Positions 45,188-57,700 of a stretch of 64,000 nt of DNA are shown piece by piece. This stretch comes from Trifolium pratense (lineage: Eukaryota; Streptophyta; Magnoliopsida; Fabales; Fabaceae). The stretch is from positions 37,423,362 through 37,487,361 of the forward strand of contig NC_060061.1 in NCBI RefSeq assembly GCF_020283565.1, read 5' to 3'. The translations under genes were made by a program, and so were the position numbers. Each line of letters begins with the position of its first letter. Position 1 is the first letter of the stretch. The notes beneath the pieces are model-generated. The model worked only from the letters and a program-made list of their open reading frames with translations, was not told where the DNA came from and did no database searches.

Positions 45188-48100
45188 TCAAAGGTCTCGA
45201 AGGTGACGCATTCCAATACTTCGTACGTGTTTCTTGAAGACTGATGTAGAAAGTGCCTTTGTAAAGAGATCGGCCACATTTTCACTCGAACGAATGTATT
45301 GAATATCAACCTCTTTGTTTCTTTCTAGCTCTTGTGTGAATGAGAAGAATTTTGGAGGGATGTGTTTGGTTCTATCACTTTTGACGTAACCTTCTTTCAT
45401 CTGAGTAACACATGCAGCATTGTCTTCATACAAAATTGTTGGATTCTTATCAGTTGGTAAACCAGACGTTCCTTGGATATGTTGAGTTACTGATCTCAAC
45501 CATCTACATTCTTTGCTAGCTTCATGGAGGGCAATTACTTCAGCATGATTTGAAGAAGTTGCTACAAGTGTTTGCTTTTGAGATCTCCATGATATTGCGG
45601 TGTCACCATATGTAAACACATATCCAGTCTGTGATTTAGCATTATGTGGATCTGACAAATATCCTGCATCTGCATAACCAAGTAAAACTGGTTTTGTATT
45701 GTTAGAATAAAACAAACCAAAATCAGAAGTACCTCGGAGATATCGAAAAATATGTTTTATTCCTTTCCAATGTCTCTTTGTAGGACATGAACTGAATCTT
45801 GCTAGTAAATTCACTGCAAAGGCTATATCAGGCCTTGTACAGTTGGCAAGGTACATGAGTGCCCCAATGGCACTGAGGTATGGTACTTCAGAGCCAAGAT
45901 CTGTTTCATTTTCTTCCTTAGGTCTAAACGGATCCTTTTCAACATTTAATGTTCTGCCCATCATTGGGGTACTCAAAGGGTTGGCTTTGTCCATGTTGAA
46001 TCTTTTCAATACCCTTTCTGTATAGTTTGATTGATGTACCAATATACCATTTTTAGTATATTCAATTTGCAAACCAAGGCAGAATTTGGTTTTCCCCAAA
46101 TCTTTCATTTCAAATTCTTTCTTTAAGTAATCTCTTGCTTCTTTAATTTCTTTATTGGTACCAATGATATTTAAATCATCAACATAGACAGCGATTATTA
46201 CAAAACCAGATATTGTTTTTCTTATAAAGACACAAGGGCAAATAGGATTATTTACATAACCTTCTTTAAATAAATATTCACTCAGTCTATTATACCACAT
46301 GCGTCCTGACTGCTTTAATCCGTATAATGACCTCTGCAACTTTATTGCATACGTCTCTCTGGGTTTTGAGTTTTCAGGCATCTTAAATCCTTCCGGGATT
46401 TTCATATATATGTTACTATCAAGTGATCCATACAAGTAAGCAGTAACAACATCCATGAGATACATGTCCAATTTGTTAAACACTGATAAACCAATTAAAT
46501 AACGAAAAGTAATGGCATCCATAACAGGAGAATATGTTACCTCATAATCAATTCCTGGTCTTTGGGAAAAACCTTGTGCAACAAGACGAGCCTTGTATCT
46601 TACAATCTCATTTTTCTCATTTCGTTTTCTTACAAAGACCCACTTATACCCAACAGGTTTCACACCTTCAGGTATATCCACAATGGGTCCAAATACTTTT
46701 CGATTTTTAAGAGAGTTTAACTCAGTATTTATCGCATCTTTCCAATTTTTCCAATCATGTCTATTTTGACATTCATTCACAGTTTTGGGTTCAGGATCAT
46801 CATTTTCATTTATGATTTCACATGCAATTGAGAACGAAAATATTTCATCAATGTTCATACCTTTTCGGCTCCACAGATTTCCTGTATTAACATAATTTAT
46901 TGAAATCTCGAGATCATTCTTGTTATCAGCTTCATTATTAATGATCTCATTGTCATCATTTTGTGCTTCTTCGAGAGCACAATTTTCAATCATGGATTTG
47001 TTGTTATCTAGTGTCTTTTCAGGATCACTTTCAATCATATTCACCTTTTCTGTTTCTTTTCTTTTTCGGGGATTTTTGTCTTTGGATCCCATAGGTCGGC
47101 CACGCTTCAAGCGTGCCTTGGATGTACTTGCTACATCATTTGTTTTTGAAATATCAATTCTAGCTGGGACATTTATAGCTGGTACATGTGACTTTGTCAC
47201 TCTTTTCAAATCAGTGAATGAATCTGGCAGTTGGTTTGCTAAATCTTGTAAGTGTACTATTTTCTTTACATTTTCTTCCCATGATTTATTATATGGGTCC
47301 AAATGTAATAAAGATGGTACATACCATGTTATTTCATTTTCTATGTGTTTATTTTCTCCCCCTAGTGTTGGAAATTTTGTTTCATCAAAATGACAATCAG
47401 CAAATCTTGCCTGAAAAACATCACCTGTTAAAGGTTCAAGGTATCTAATAATAGACGGTGATTCATACCCTACATATATTCCCAATCTCCTTTGAGGTCC
47501 CATTTTTGTTCTTTGTGGTGGAGCTATTGGGACATATACTGCACAACCAAAAATTTTTAAATGGGAAATATTTGGTTCCTTACCAATTGCAAGCTGATAA
47601 GGGGTGTGTTTATGATCAGCACTCGGCCTTAGACGGATGAGTGCTGCAGCATGTAAAATTGCATGACCCCAAACAGTAACTGGTAGCTTAGTTCTCATTA
47701 TTAATGGTCTAGCTATATATTGAAGACGTTTTATTAATGACTCAGCTAAGCCATTTTGTGTATGCACATGAGGAACAGGGTGTTCAACAGTGATTCCTAC
47801 TGACATGCAATAATTATTGAATGATTCTGATGTAAATTCACCAGCATTGTCAAGTCTAATTTTCTTTATAGTATAATCAGGAAATTGTGCTCTTAATTTA
47901 ATTATTTGTGCAAGAAATTTTGCAAATGCCATATCACGACTTGACAATAAACAAACATACGACCATCTACTAGATGCATCAATTAATACCATAAAATATC
48001 TGAATGGTCCAGACGGTGGATGGATAGGTCCACATATATCACCTTGAATCCTTTCAAGAAATGCAGGTGATTCTATATGAATTTTGCCTGGTGAATGTTT

Positions 48101-48790
48101 TGTTATTAGTTTTCCAAGAGAACAGGCTTCACATGGTTTATCCTCTTTTGTAAACTTTAAACCTTTCAAAGGATGACCATGAGTACTTTCAATTATTTTT
48201 CGCATCATTGTTGAACCAGGGTGACCTAAACGGTCATGCCATAAAATCATAGTTTTGGGGTCTTCTTTTACTACCAAATTACATTCAATTTTATGTATAT
48301 ATGTATAATGTAATCCCGAAGGCAATTTTGGTAGCTTTTCTAAGGTTTTCTTCTTTCCAGAAACATTAGTAGTAATATTAATATATTTCATATTGCCTTC
48401 AGTTACAGTTTCAGTGTCAAACCCTTGACGATATATGTCATTAAAACTCAACAAATTTCTCTTTGATTTAGGAGAATATAAAGCATCATTAATGACAAAT
48501 TTTGTTCCATTTGGTAACATGAACATAGCATTACCTGTCCCTTCTATTAAATCAGCAGGTCCTGAGATAGTATTTATCACACCTTTAGTAGAATTTAAAT
48601 CATTGAAATATTTCTTACTTTTGAGGATCGTGTGGGTAGTTCCACTGTCCGGGATGCAAATGTCTTTGACATGTTCCATGTCTGACCTTCTTAAAATAAA
48701 ATCAAGATTAAAGATAGGAAAACAATAAATCAATATAATACATTCAACATTATTATTCAATAACCAAATATTACACAATGCCCACCACAT
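45188..48790 (-). CDS. pol: Copia pol polyprotein, unit 3
   Basis: 1200-codon intact frame with Ile in HWKGIKHIF (base 45759). Its translation matches that of unit 2 residue for residue on reading. All catalytic motifs are present. Confidence 0.93.
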   Translation of the reverse strand: MWWALCNIWLLNNNVECIILIYCFPIFNLDFILRRSDMEHVKDICIPDSGTTHTILKSKKYFNDLNSTKGVINTISGPADLIEGTGNAMFMLPNGTKFVINDALYSPKSKRNLLSFNDIYRQGFDTETVTEGNMKYINITTNVSGKKKTLEKLPKLPSGLHYTYIHKIECNLVVKEDPKTMILWHDRLGHPGSTMMRKIIESTHGHPLKGLKFTKEDKPCEACSLGKLITKHSPGKIHIESPAFLERIQGDICGPIHPPSGPFRYFMVLIDASSRWSYVCLLSSRDMAFAKFLAQIIKLRAQFPDYTIKKIRLDNAGEFTSESFNNYCMSVGITVEHPVPHVHTQNGLAESLIKRLQYIARPLIMRTKLPVTVWGHAILHAAALIRLRPSADHKHTPYQLAIGKEPNISHLKIFGCAVYVPIAPPQRTKMGPQRRLGIYVGYESPSIIRYLEPLTGDVFQARFADCHFDETKFPTLGGENKHIENEITWYVPSLLHLDPYNKSWEENVKKIVHLQDLANQLPDSFTDLKRVTKSHVPAINVPARIDISKTNDVASTSKARLKRGRPMGSKDKNPRKRKETEKVNMIESDPEKTLDNNKSMIENCALEEAQNDDNEIINNEADNKNDLEISINYVNTGNLWSRKGMNIDEIFSFSIACEIINENDDPEPKTVNECQNRHDWKNWKDAINTELNSLKNRKVFGPIVDIPEGVKPVGYKWVFVRKRNEKNEIVRYKARLVAQGFSQRPGIDYEVTYSPVMDAITFRYLIGLSVFNKLDMYLMDVVTAYLYGSLDSNIYMKIPEGFKMPENSKPRETYAIKLQRSLYGLKQSGRMWYNRLSEYLFKEGYVNNPICPCVFIRKTISGFVIIAVYVDDLNIIGTNKEIKEARDYLKKEFEMKDLGKTKFCLGLQIEYTKNGILVHQSNYTERVLKRFNMDKANPLSTPMMGRTLNVEKDPFRPKEENETDLGSEVPYLSAIGALMYLANCTRPDIAFAVNLLARFSSCPTKRHWKGIKHIFRYLRGTSDFGLFYSNNTKPVLLGYADAGYLSDPHNAKSQTGYVFTYGDTAISWRSQKQTLVATSSNHAEVIALHEASKECRWLRSVTQHIQGTSGLPTDKNPTILYEDNAACVTQMKEGYVKSDRTKHIPPKFFSFTQELERNKEVDIQYIRSSENVADLFTKALSTSVFKKHVRSIGMRHLRDL

Positions 48791-48897
48791 AAGTCATACA
48801 TATTATTAAGTAATTCAAGCACACCACACAAGTCACACATATTATTAAGTAATACAAGCACACCACACATTATTCAAATACTTAATTAATTAGTTAC

Positions 48898-49948
48898 TTA
48901 ATTCATATTCATTTCATTTTCTTCTTCAACAAAATCAGCAGCCTCAAGGTAGGTAGTATCATTATTGGGTTCAACTTCGTTAAAATTTACTTCCTTTCCC
49001 TTTTCTTCAACAGATGCCCTGTATTTTTTACACAGGTGCTCTGGTGTCCTACACGTCTTAGACCAATGTCCATTCTTTCCACATCTAAAACAGATATCAT
49101 CACGGTTCCTTGAAGGACCTTCTTGGATATATTTACCTTTACCTTGATGATTCTTATTATTTTGGTCATATTTAGGAGGCCTATAATTATTCACATATCC
49201 TCGTCCACGACCTCTACCACGAAAGTGGTTTCGACCGTGATTTCTGCCTCGACCATCAAAATGAGCTTTACCCCCTCGTCCTTTATGACGATTATGGCCA
49301 CCACGCCCACGATTAAATGTTGTTGCATTTATTTCGGGGTATGCTATTGTTCCTGTGGGACGTGTCTGGTGGTTTTTTATCAAGAGCTCATTGTTTTGTT
49401 CTGCCACCAAAAGAGCTGCGACCAAATCAGAGTACTCAGTAAATCCCCTCATTCTATATTGTTGTTGCAACAATACTTGGGATGCATGGAAAGTTGAAAA
49501 TGTTTTTTCCAATTTCTGTTCTTCAGTTATAGCCACACCGCAAAATTCTAATTGTGCAATAATTTGGTGCATGGCAGAGTTATATGCAACAACACTTTTA
49601 TAATCTTGGAACCTTAATTTGTTCCACTGATCCATTAATGAAGGTAACAGGACTTTCCTCTGATGTCCAAATCTTGCCTTAAGTTTGTCCCATAGTATTT
49701 TGGGATCCTTGGCATTTGAATATTCTGTTTGTAATCCATCATCAAGGTGGTGTTTAATTATCCGATTTACTTTCGATTTTTTTCATTGCTAATTCCTGTG
49801 AGTCAGCTGTTTGCACCTCTGCATTATCTCCTTCTAGAATTTTATCGAGCCCCTCACATGCAAGGTACTCAGTTAAGTTGTTGTTCCATGTTATGTAATT
49901 ATCTCCGGTTATGTTTAGAATTTTGAAATGATGCTTAACGTTTGACAT
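48898..49948 (-). pseudogene. gag: Copia gag, unit 3, frameshifted
   Basis: Same A7 break (N-terminal frame stops at 49754) and same downstream frame as the other units. All three copies need either frameshifting or gag supplied in trans to make full-length gag. Confidence 0.85.
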
Positions 49949-51294
49949 GTTTATATCTAAAATACAAAAGAACAGAATCAATTTTTAATGTATAAACTAT
50001 GACAAAAAAATAAATTATTTTATTCAATAGCTATGATTACAAAAACCATGATTCTATCAGCTAATAAACCAGGCTAATACTAGTAATGGTAAAACAACAA
50101 ATATTGTTACTATTATAAAAGGTTCTCCTAATTCTTCATATTTGGTGATCCAGAAGATGAAAAACATAAAGACAAGTAGAGTGATAAGCATAAGAAAAAA
50201 TTTAAACATTTTGGAAATATGAGTAAAAGTTTGAGAATGGTATGAAAACTTATGAGTGAAGGTGAAGTATTTATAGATGAATTTTATGAAGTGTCCGTTA
50301 CGTTACCGTTGGGTTTGTGGCCGTTGGAAGATAGTGGAAAAATGTAAGCTTTTACTGTTCATGGCCGTTATGTGGCCGTTAGGGGATATGAGAAAAGTGT
50401 TAAATTTTATTGTTTGTTACCGTTGGGAATGAGTAAAAATATTCTAAGTGTGTTAAAAATCATCTAGCTCTTAAGATGCACAAATAGAGAGAACAACATG
50501 TAAAGTTATATGATAATAACTTTAAATAATATCAAATTTCAAAATCTTAATTATGAGTCTCTCGTGAAATAATATTATTGACTGAGATTTTAGTCTTCCA
50601 TTAAGAATTTAAGTTAGCAATATTATAGATGTGGATTTTAGTCTTCCATTTAATATGAAGATTAGTATTATAGATGGGGTTTTTGGACACCTCCATTAAG
50701 TATAAAAGTTAGTCATACATATGGGGTTTTAATCCTCCATTAAGTATGAAAGTTAGTAATATAGATGGGGTTTTGAATACCTCCATTAAGTATAAAGGTT
50801 AGTCATAGGTATGGGGTTTTAATCCTCCATTAAGTATGAAAGTTAGTAATATAGATGGGGTTTTGAATACCTCCATTAAGTATAAAAGTTAGTCATAGAT
50901 ATGGGGTTTTAATCCTCCATTAAGTATGAAAGTTAGTAATATAGATGGGGTTTTGAACACCTCCATGGAAATTAGTATTATTAATCAAAAATTATCTTTT
51001 GTGATATTATGGGGATTTTAGACCTCCACACAAAACTTAAATAATATTCACACTTATTATAAAGTTCTTGACAAGTTGTGAGTTTTCTATAATAAGTGGG
51101 TAAAGTAGTAGTAATAAAAATAATAATAATAATAATAATAGCCACTCTAGTTATAAATCACTTGACAAATTGCCAATTCTCTATAACGGGGCGAATAATA
51201 ATTATAATTATCATAAGATTAAAGTAATAAGGATAGATGATATATACCTAGTGGTGGTAAATCACTTCCGATAGAAACGATCGTGCTGATAACG
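49949..51294 (-). other. 5' leader of unit 3, without MITE
   Basis: 183 bp shorter than in units 1 and 2 because the MITE and its duplication are absent at TAATTATAATTATC (51199-51212). Private variants: C at 50546, GGGG at 50902-50905, and AATTCTC where the others have AGTTCTC near 51174. Confidence 0.85.
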
Positions 51295-51649
51295 TGTTGA
51301 GAAAATCAAATATTTAAGTATTCTTAAAGGACTAATATAATGATATAAATTACTAATGTAGTTATAATACTATAAATATATATTATACTAATGAAGAGAA
51401 TGGAGAGAATGAAGAAGTTTTATGAGATTACTTGTTGCTCTCAAGGGTGTCTTTTACATGATCCAAAGGGTGGTATTTATACTACTAAAATTATGAATAC
51501 ATTAACTTAGATTTACTATTGCAAGTTGACATTTACATTGATAATTTTACATTACTATTTTAAGTTGACATTATAGATAGATATTTCAACATTAATAGTA
51601 ACCAATGTCTTTCAAGATAATTTTGTTGATTTTCCAATTTATTATAACA
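51295..51649 (-). repeat. LTR4 (outer, 5' LTR of unit 3)
   Basis: 355 bp ending TTATTATAACA, followed by the target duplication TCAAT. T at diagnostic position 51476, as in LTR1. This LTR would drive transcription through the array. Confidence 0.95.
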
Positions 51650-51899
51650 TCAATTTGTTTTATTGAACCAATTGTTAAAAGCACGTGCTTTCAAAGAATA
51701 CTCTTTAATTTCATACATCTCACTCATTTTATTTATACAATAACTTAAGCTTTGAAGTGCTTAAATATTTCATAAATCTCGTCAAACTTTATCTTCCACT
51801 CACTTCCGTCATTCTTTTTTTTTTTTTTTTGTAACCCCAAATCACATGTGAAGTCTCATTCATCAAACACAAGGTTTTGCTTGTTCATTTATACATGTA

Positions 51900-52870
51900 T
51901 AAGAATCCATCATTTTCTTATGAAGGACCACAAAGATCATTGATTTATAGGTCATTCCCTCTCAATAAAAAATGTTAGTTTCTATAAGTTAATTGCGGAG
52001 TACACACATAATTAACTCATCGGGCCACTGATTCTGATTCTTATTTGTTGCAACCCAATTGAATGTTATGTTTTATCCTGAGGGACAACCGATGGATCAT
52101 CTACATTGCGCATTGGACAACTATAAAGTAAGTTGGACATTACACTTTTATCCAAAATCTTAACATAAGATCTATTGATCATCTCACTTATAAAATATTC
52201 AACCTCCACTTTTTTACACTTGCCACACCATATTATATGCACCAACTAGTTTATTTTGTACTTTTGTATCTGAAATTACCTTTGAGCAAGTTGTTATTCA
52301 TTGTCCCTTTATACTACACATCTAGTGTCCCTTGAGACAAACACTTTTGTTCTGTTTGTTGCCGTAACAAACCAAATGGAATTTTCCGTTAAGTGTATAG
52401 TTAGTTATAAATGTCAGCCATCTGATTAAAATAAATGGCCAATATGATTTTACCATACGAAATTGAGTTGAAATTTCACCATCTAATCTCAAATAAATGA
52501 ATGAAATCTATCACAGCATTAAATTGTGTGTAACGTTTACAGTGGTGAATTCAAATACAATTTTGTTAAGATTTAGTATTAGCACATGTAACTTTTGCTA
52601 GCATTAGTTTCAAAAACTCTCCTGAAAATTCTTTGCATTTTCATGCATTTTGTGTGAAAAATGTGTCAAGATGTATTTATTCTAATTGGCGTGAATTTGC
52701 CAACATAGATGGTAGATACTTGAGACTTTTAACTATTTAATTTAGTGTTTGATCCTTAACACGATCGGATGGAAAAATATTTGTTAAAAGAAATCTTACA
52801 ATTGCGCGCAAATGATATCTTTATTTAAAAAATAAAAATAAAAATTGGTGACAATTTAGGTCATGCATGA
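51900..52870 (-). repeat. Duplicated segment C (diverged SCPL 3' flank)
   Basis: Diverged match to 12495-13290. Shared blocks include CATTTTCTTATGAAGGACCA, the stretch from TGTACTTTTGTATCTGAAAT, and ACAAACCAAATGGAATTTT. It lies downstream of the truncated SCPL copy, as expected for the 3' flank of a tandem paralogue. Confidence 0.75.
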
Positions 52871-53540
52871 AACTGCTGTCAAAGTGATACGGTAACTAAA
52901 TTTTTTAGTCAAAGTGATCCACCACAATTAACTCGGTGTCATAAAATAGGTTTGAATCAAGTTGAAGCACTTTGGTCCAATGATCAATTTACTCTTTTTT
53001 TTTTAAGCCAACAACATTTAGACATCAAGAGAAGGATCAATATCCTAATTATGTTGGCATCCAGAAATTCTCCCACCATATGTTTATAGCTCATAAATAT
53101 ATCAACAGAAAGAAGAAAAAAAAATATATACAAGGAGGAACTGTCTTGCCCTAAAGAAACATTCTACACAAAAGTGTAAGTCAGCCCAAGAAGGTAATAC
53201 AGATATAAAACAACACAGTGGAACTTACCCTAGTTAATTCTAACAAACGAGAATCCATAAAGAATGTGTGAACACTTGCAAGCAACAACCGGAGTTAATA
53301 ATTGGCGAATGATTCGACTGCCAATACATAAACATAATCACGTACTACAACTCCTTGCAAAGAACAGCAACAAGCAAAAGGCTCTTTCGAACCAAACGGC
53401 AATTTACTCATATTAAAAAAATATAAATGAAAGAGAAAAAGGCTCTTTGTGAAAAGTGTTTCCTTTTAATAGGATCAATGTAATGATAGATTATTCCATG
53501 AGTTTGTGTGTGTAATGTTGCATCATATATAAAAGTACAT
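52871..53540. other. Spacer at the SCPL truncation
   Basis: No SCPL exon 9-12 sequence is present here. Similarity to the intact gene begins abruptly at about 53541 (ACTTTTTTGTCAAGAAATAA), inside the intron after exon 8. Otherwise I see nothing I can name. Confidence 0.5.
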
Positions 53541-54267
53541 AACTTTTTTGTCAAGAAATAAATACCTTTCGAATGTGCAGTACTTTGCGAACATTATCAT
53601 CGTTACCCCAATAGGGACTGAGGAACTGTATATCAGTCTATCGATTGAAAAGGAAGAAAATAAGATATTTTAATTAGATGACAAAAATTAATGTTCTAAG
53701 ACCTAATTACGTAGTAGGTTTATCAATTTTGACAACTGAATTGTTAGCGCTTATAACCAGGTGTCACTGGTGTAAAACAATACGAGTGTCTAAATATAAT
53801 TACGTAAACATCAAACTCTAATGATAGATTAGTTTTGAGAAGTTACCCGACATGATGGTGGCATTGTGAGCGAAGAACTAAAAATTTCGTGAGCCTTATC
53901 AATATGTCTCCTACTAGGAACTTCTTTATGATAATCAGATTCGCATTTTGGTTCCAAAATATGAAGTGTGAACACTCTTGAAATAGTCTAAGAATTCACA
54001 ACAATATGCAATAGCTGAAGTTTATTGTGACTGAAAAACTATCATAAACTATAATCAAACTTGACCTAATTAGTAGAAACGTAATGTTTTACAAGCCTTA
54101 TTACCTCCTCGTAGGATTGGAAGACACTCTGACAAAGTTCATTTTGGGGATCTATATTTATATAATTGCCTTTACAATTCTTTTGCAGTGACTGTTGTTA
54201 TGAATAAAATATTCTTGTTAGTTAGTATTAACCATTTGGAATTCAAGGAAACAAAAATAGAACAATA

Positions 54268-54701
54268 TGTTGGATATAAACTTAATTCGTAAACCCTAGA
54301 ATCCAAGCGTACCTGAGTTCATATAGTACCGATTAGTATTGTGGTTTGGTCTTCCAGATCAACACACTCTATGAGAGAAGCATTTAGATATTCTCTCGTA
54401 TCTTTGTGATAATGGGATGTCAACAAAGAGTCCAGAAACCGTGTGCGACCCGGGGACCATAACCTCTTTATTTATATAACCCAAAATTAGGGTTAACTAT
54501 TGGTATTTCTATTTTTAACCCATCACAAAATAGAATTACCCTTTGGTCTCTACACATTAAAGGCCCACATCCTATTAGATACTCATAAGTCCACTTTAGT
54601 CAAACCTTAGTAGATCACTTATAATTGGACTTAACTTAAGTGACAGTTCACAACACATAATTATTCACATATAAGTCCAACATTGAATTAAAAATCCAAC
54701 A
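54268..54701 (-). repeat. Left LTR of the intronic copia
   Basis: 434 bp, TGTTGGATATAAAC...AAAAATCCAACA. It lacks about 48 bp present in the right LTR after AGAATCCAA, and has one CT unit fewer in CACACTCTATGAG. Otherwise nearly identical. Confidence 0.92.
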
Positions 54702-57700
54702 ATCTCCCACTTGGACTATATGTGTAACCTCATAATTAATTATGTATTGCAAGAATTATCATAATGAGCTCAAACGACTGTCAATACTGAATGTAATCAA
54801 TCCGGTCCATCAGTCATGCCAACATAGGATCAAAGGAGTTTTCGTTACATCTATCGTAACTAAACCCATCAATGGTCACACATGTGGACACAAAAGAACG
54901 ACATGGATCATGATGTGGATGCGTAGCATGGAATTTTCATGTCATGTGATCTTAACATGCCTAATTCCAACTGGTCCTCCTTAATCCTTAGTGAGATCAA
55001 ACCTTAACCAAAATCAGAGTGTAAAATACCAAAACTTTATTTCTGCAGAAATTATTCTTAAGCCTTACTTGAACTGAAGTATGTCTATATCATAAAAGCA
55101 TTAAAAATAACAAACTCCCACTAGAACTGAATATCACTTAATGACTTAACACCCACACGAACAATGTGCTCATGAAGCCTTTTGGGTGGAAAACTTTAGT
55201 AAGCGGATCCGCGAATATGGAGTTTGTACTGATATGCTATATAGACAACTGTTCACTCTGAACTCAATCTTAACAAGAACTTGATTTTTATATGTTTAAC
55301 TTCTTCAAGTTCTTATTGTTATTCAAAATAAAACTACTGAATTTTTGTCACAAAATAACTTTAGTGGTTTTTCAATTCCTTATCCACTATGCGCAGCCCT
55401 GTGACAAAGTTCTATAATCGGATGCCTCATGATATGTTATCTCTGCATCCAACAAAATCGGAGTCAGTATACCAAATGATCTCAAGATGATCCGACCTCC
55501 AATATATGAGCATGTAATTTTTAGTTCTCTTTAAGTATTGTATGACCCATTTGGCTGCTTTCAAATGGTCTATTCTTAAATTTCTTAAATACCTGTCCAA
55601 CATGCCAAAAATTGTACGCAATAGCCAAACGCGTACAAAACTGAACATACATTAGACTCCCTACGACTTTTGCATAAGAAATCTTTTGTATTTATTTTTT
55701 CTTAAAGTTACTCATAGGGCATTCATTGAGACTAAACTTTTCTTCCTTAGCCAAAGGGTATCACATGGTTTATTGTCTTGTCATCGACATATAAAACAAA
55801 AAAAAATATTTGCTCCCACAGAACTCATGGTATATACAATCATCAAACAATTCACCTCAAAACCAAACGAGATGATCACCTTATGAATTTTGAAATACCA
55901 TAGTTGAGATGCTTACTTGAGTTTATAAATGGATTTCTTAAATTTGCAAACCATATATTTTGAATCTTTTGATACAAAATTTTCTGGTTGCACCATATAC
56001 ATTGTTTCGTTAATGTTACCATTTAGAAACAATGTCTTTAGATTCATTCGATGTAACTCAAGTTCTAAATGCATCACTAATGCCATTGTGGTCCTAAAAG
56101 AGTCTTTCAAAGAAACCGAAAATAAAGTCTCTTTATAACCAATGCCTTCTTTATATGTAAATCCCTTTGTGACAAGACGAACCTTTTACCTCTCCACATT
56201 GCCTTTTGAATCATTTTGCACCTTATGACAATGGGATAAGATACCAAATGTCACTGTCCTTTATGGATTTCATCACTTTATTCATGTCATCGATCCACCT
56301 TTAAGAGTTAGAACTTTCCATTGCTTGATGAAATATGATCAGATCATCATCCATCATTCATCATTCCAATGTTAACCTCATGTCCTTGGAGAGATACAAT
56401 GTCTTTATTTGGCATTGTATTTCTCTTTTCTCTCGTGGATCTCCTGAATGACATATGTTCTTGAGGTGTAAGAGTTTGTTCTTCTGAAACAACTTCTTGT
56501 ATGGGGAGTTAGACACCTGTGGGAATATAAATATATTCCTCTTCAAAACAAAGTCCATAACCATATCTCCCCTTGCAAACTCGACATCCTCAAAGAATTG
56601 ACATTTCCTGATTCAAAAACCAAACTTAATTGTGGGATCATGAAACTTGTACCCCTAGATCCTTTTAGAGTATCCTATAAAATAGTTAGGACATATGCTG
56701 CAGTTTTAATTTTGAAAACAAATAAAAAATAAAATTATTGGACGTTGTTCACCTGAATTGTTAAATCTACCATAGTATTTACCACCACGGTTAAACTTAA
56801 CTCTTTTGATTCTTTAGTCAAGTTGATTCACAACTCCAGCCTGAATAAAAATTGAACACGTCCAATGACTTCCATATATCATGAATGAGATAAATTATGC
56901 CATATAGAAAATCGTCTATGAACATTATAAATATTGTTTACCATTCCAAATAACCGTAAAGAATGGACACAAATATCATTATTTATAAGTTCAAGGACGT
57001 CTGAAGTCTTATTGGCCACATATCCCCTTTATTGGTTTGTTTTCCCTTTTCTGAAAAAACACGAGTCTGAGATTACATTTGACACAAGTTCTCTATTTTC
57101 GTTTGGAAATGTCACTCAATCTCTTGTGTCAAATGTACCTGAATTCTCCTTGGTTAATTAAATGAAGCAATTGTGTAAGAATAAATAAAGATTATTGTAA
57201 GTTGTAACCTGACCCAAAAACAACTTGAATCAACTAATTTGAATTTTGAAACAATTTAAATTTCCAATCCTAAATAATCAAGAAAAACCAAATAGGTTCA
57301 AAACTTAAATAGAAATTAAATTTCATTTCGACTGAAAAACAATACAAAAATAGTTTCATCAAAATCCAAATAAAATTCAGTCTTTATCAATAATCTAAAT
57401 TTTTCAATTGCCTCAACTTGAACTGTTTTATCGTCAGCCTTATAGATGTATCTTTCACCATCAATTAGTTTCCGACAATTCATAAAACCTTGCATAGACA
57501 CACTATTGTGAGTTGTAGTACCAGAATCTATCCAACACGTGTGTCTATGTACCGAAGTTAAATTTACCTCAAAACAAACCAAATTGAGAAACCTTATACT
57601 ACCTTAACACGTCATGTTTGACAGTTAAAGTAATGCACCTTTATCCTTTAGCTCCACAAAAGAAACAACTATTGTTACCTGATTTAAATTATTTATGTTG

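Larger units (their letters stand above)
31000..51649 (-). mobile_element. Head-to-tail trimer of a Ty1/copia retrotransposon
   Basis: Structure: LTR1, unit 1, LTR2, unit 2, LTR3, unit 3, LTR4, all with sense on the minus strand. Unit spacing is 6826, 6826 and 6643 bp. The whole array, not each unit, is flanked by the 5-bp duplication TCAAT (30995-30999 and 51650-51654). This points to one insertion event followed by unequal exchange. Domain order protease, integrase, reverse transcriptase, RNase H makes it copia. It separates the intact and the truncated SCPL genes. The lineage within copia is not assigned. Confidence 0.93.

Noticed and set aside
31000..51649. Three independent copia insertions
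   Set aside because: Internal LTRs are shared, have no private target duplications, and the sequence variants fit one insertion plus unequal exchange.
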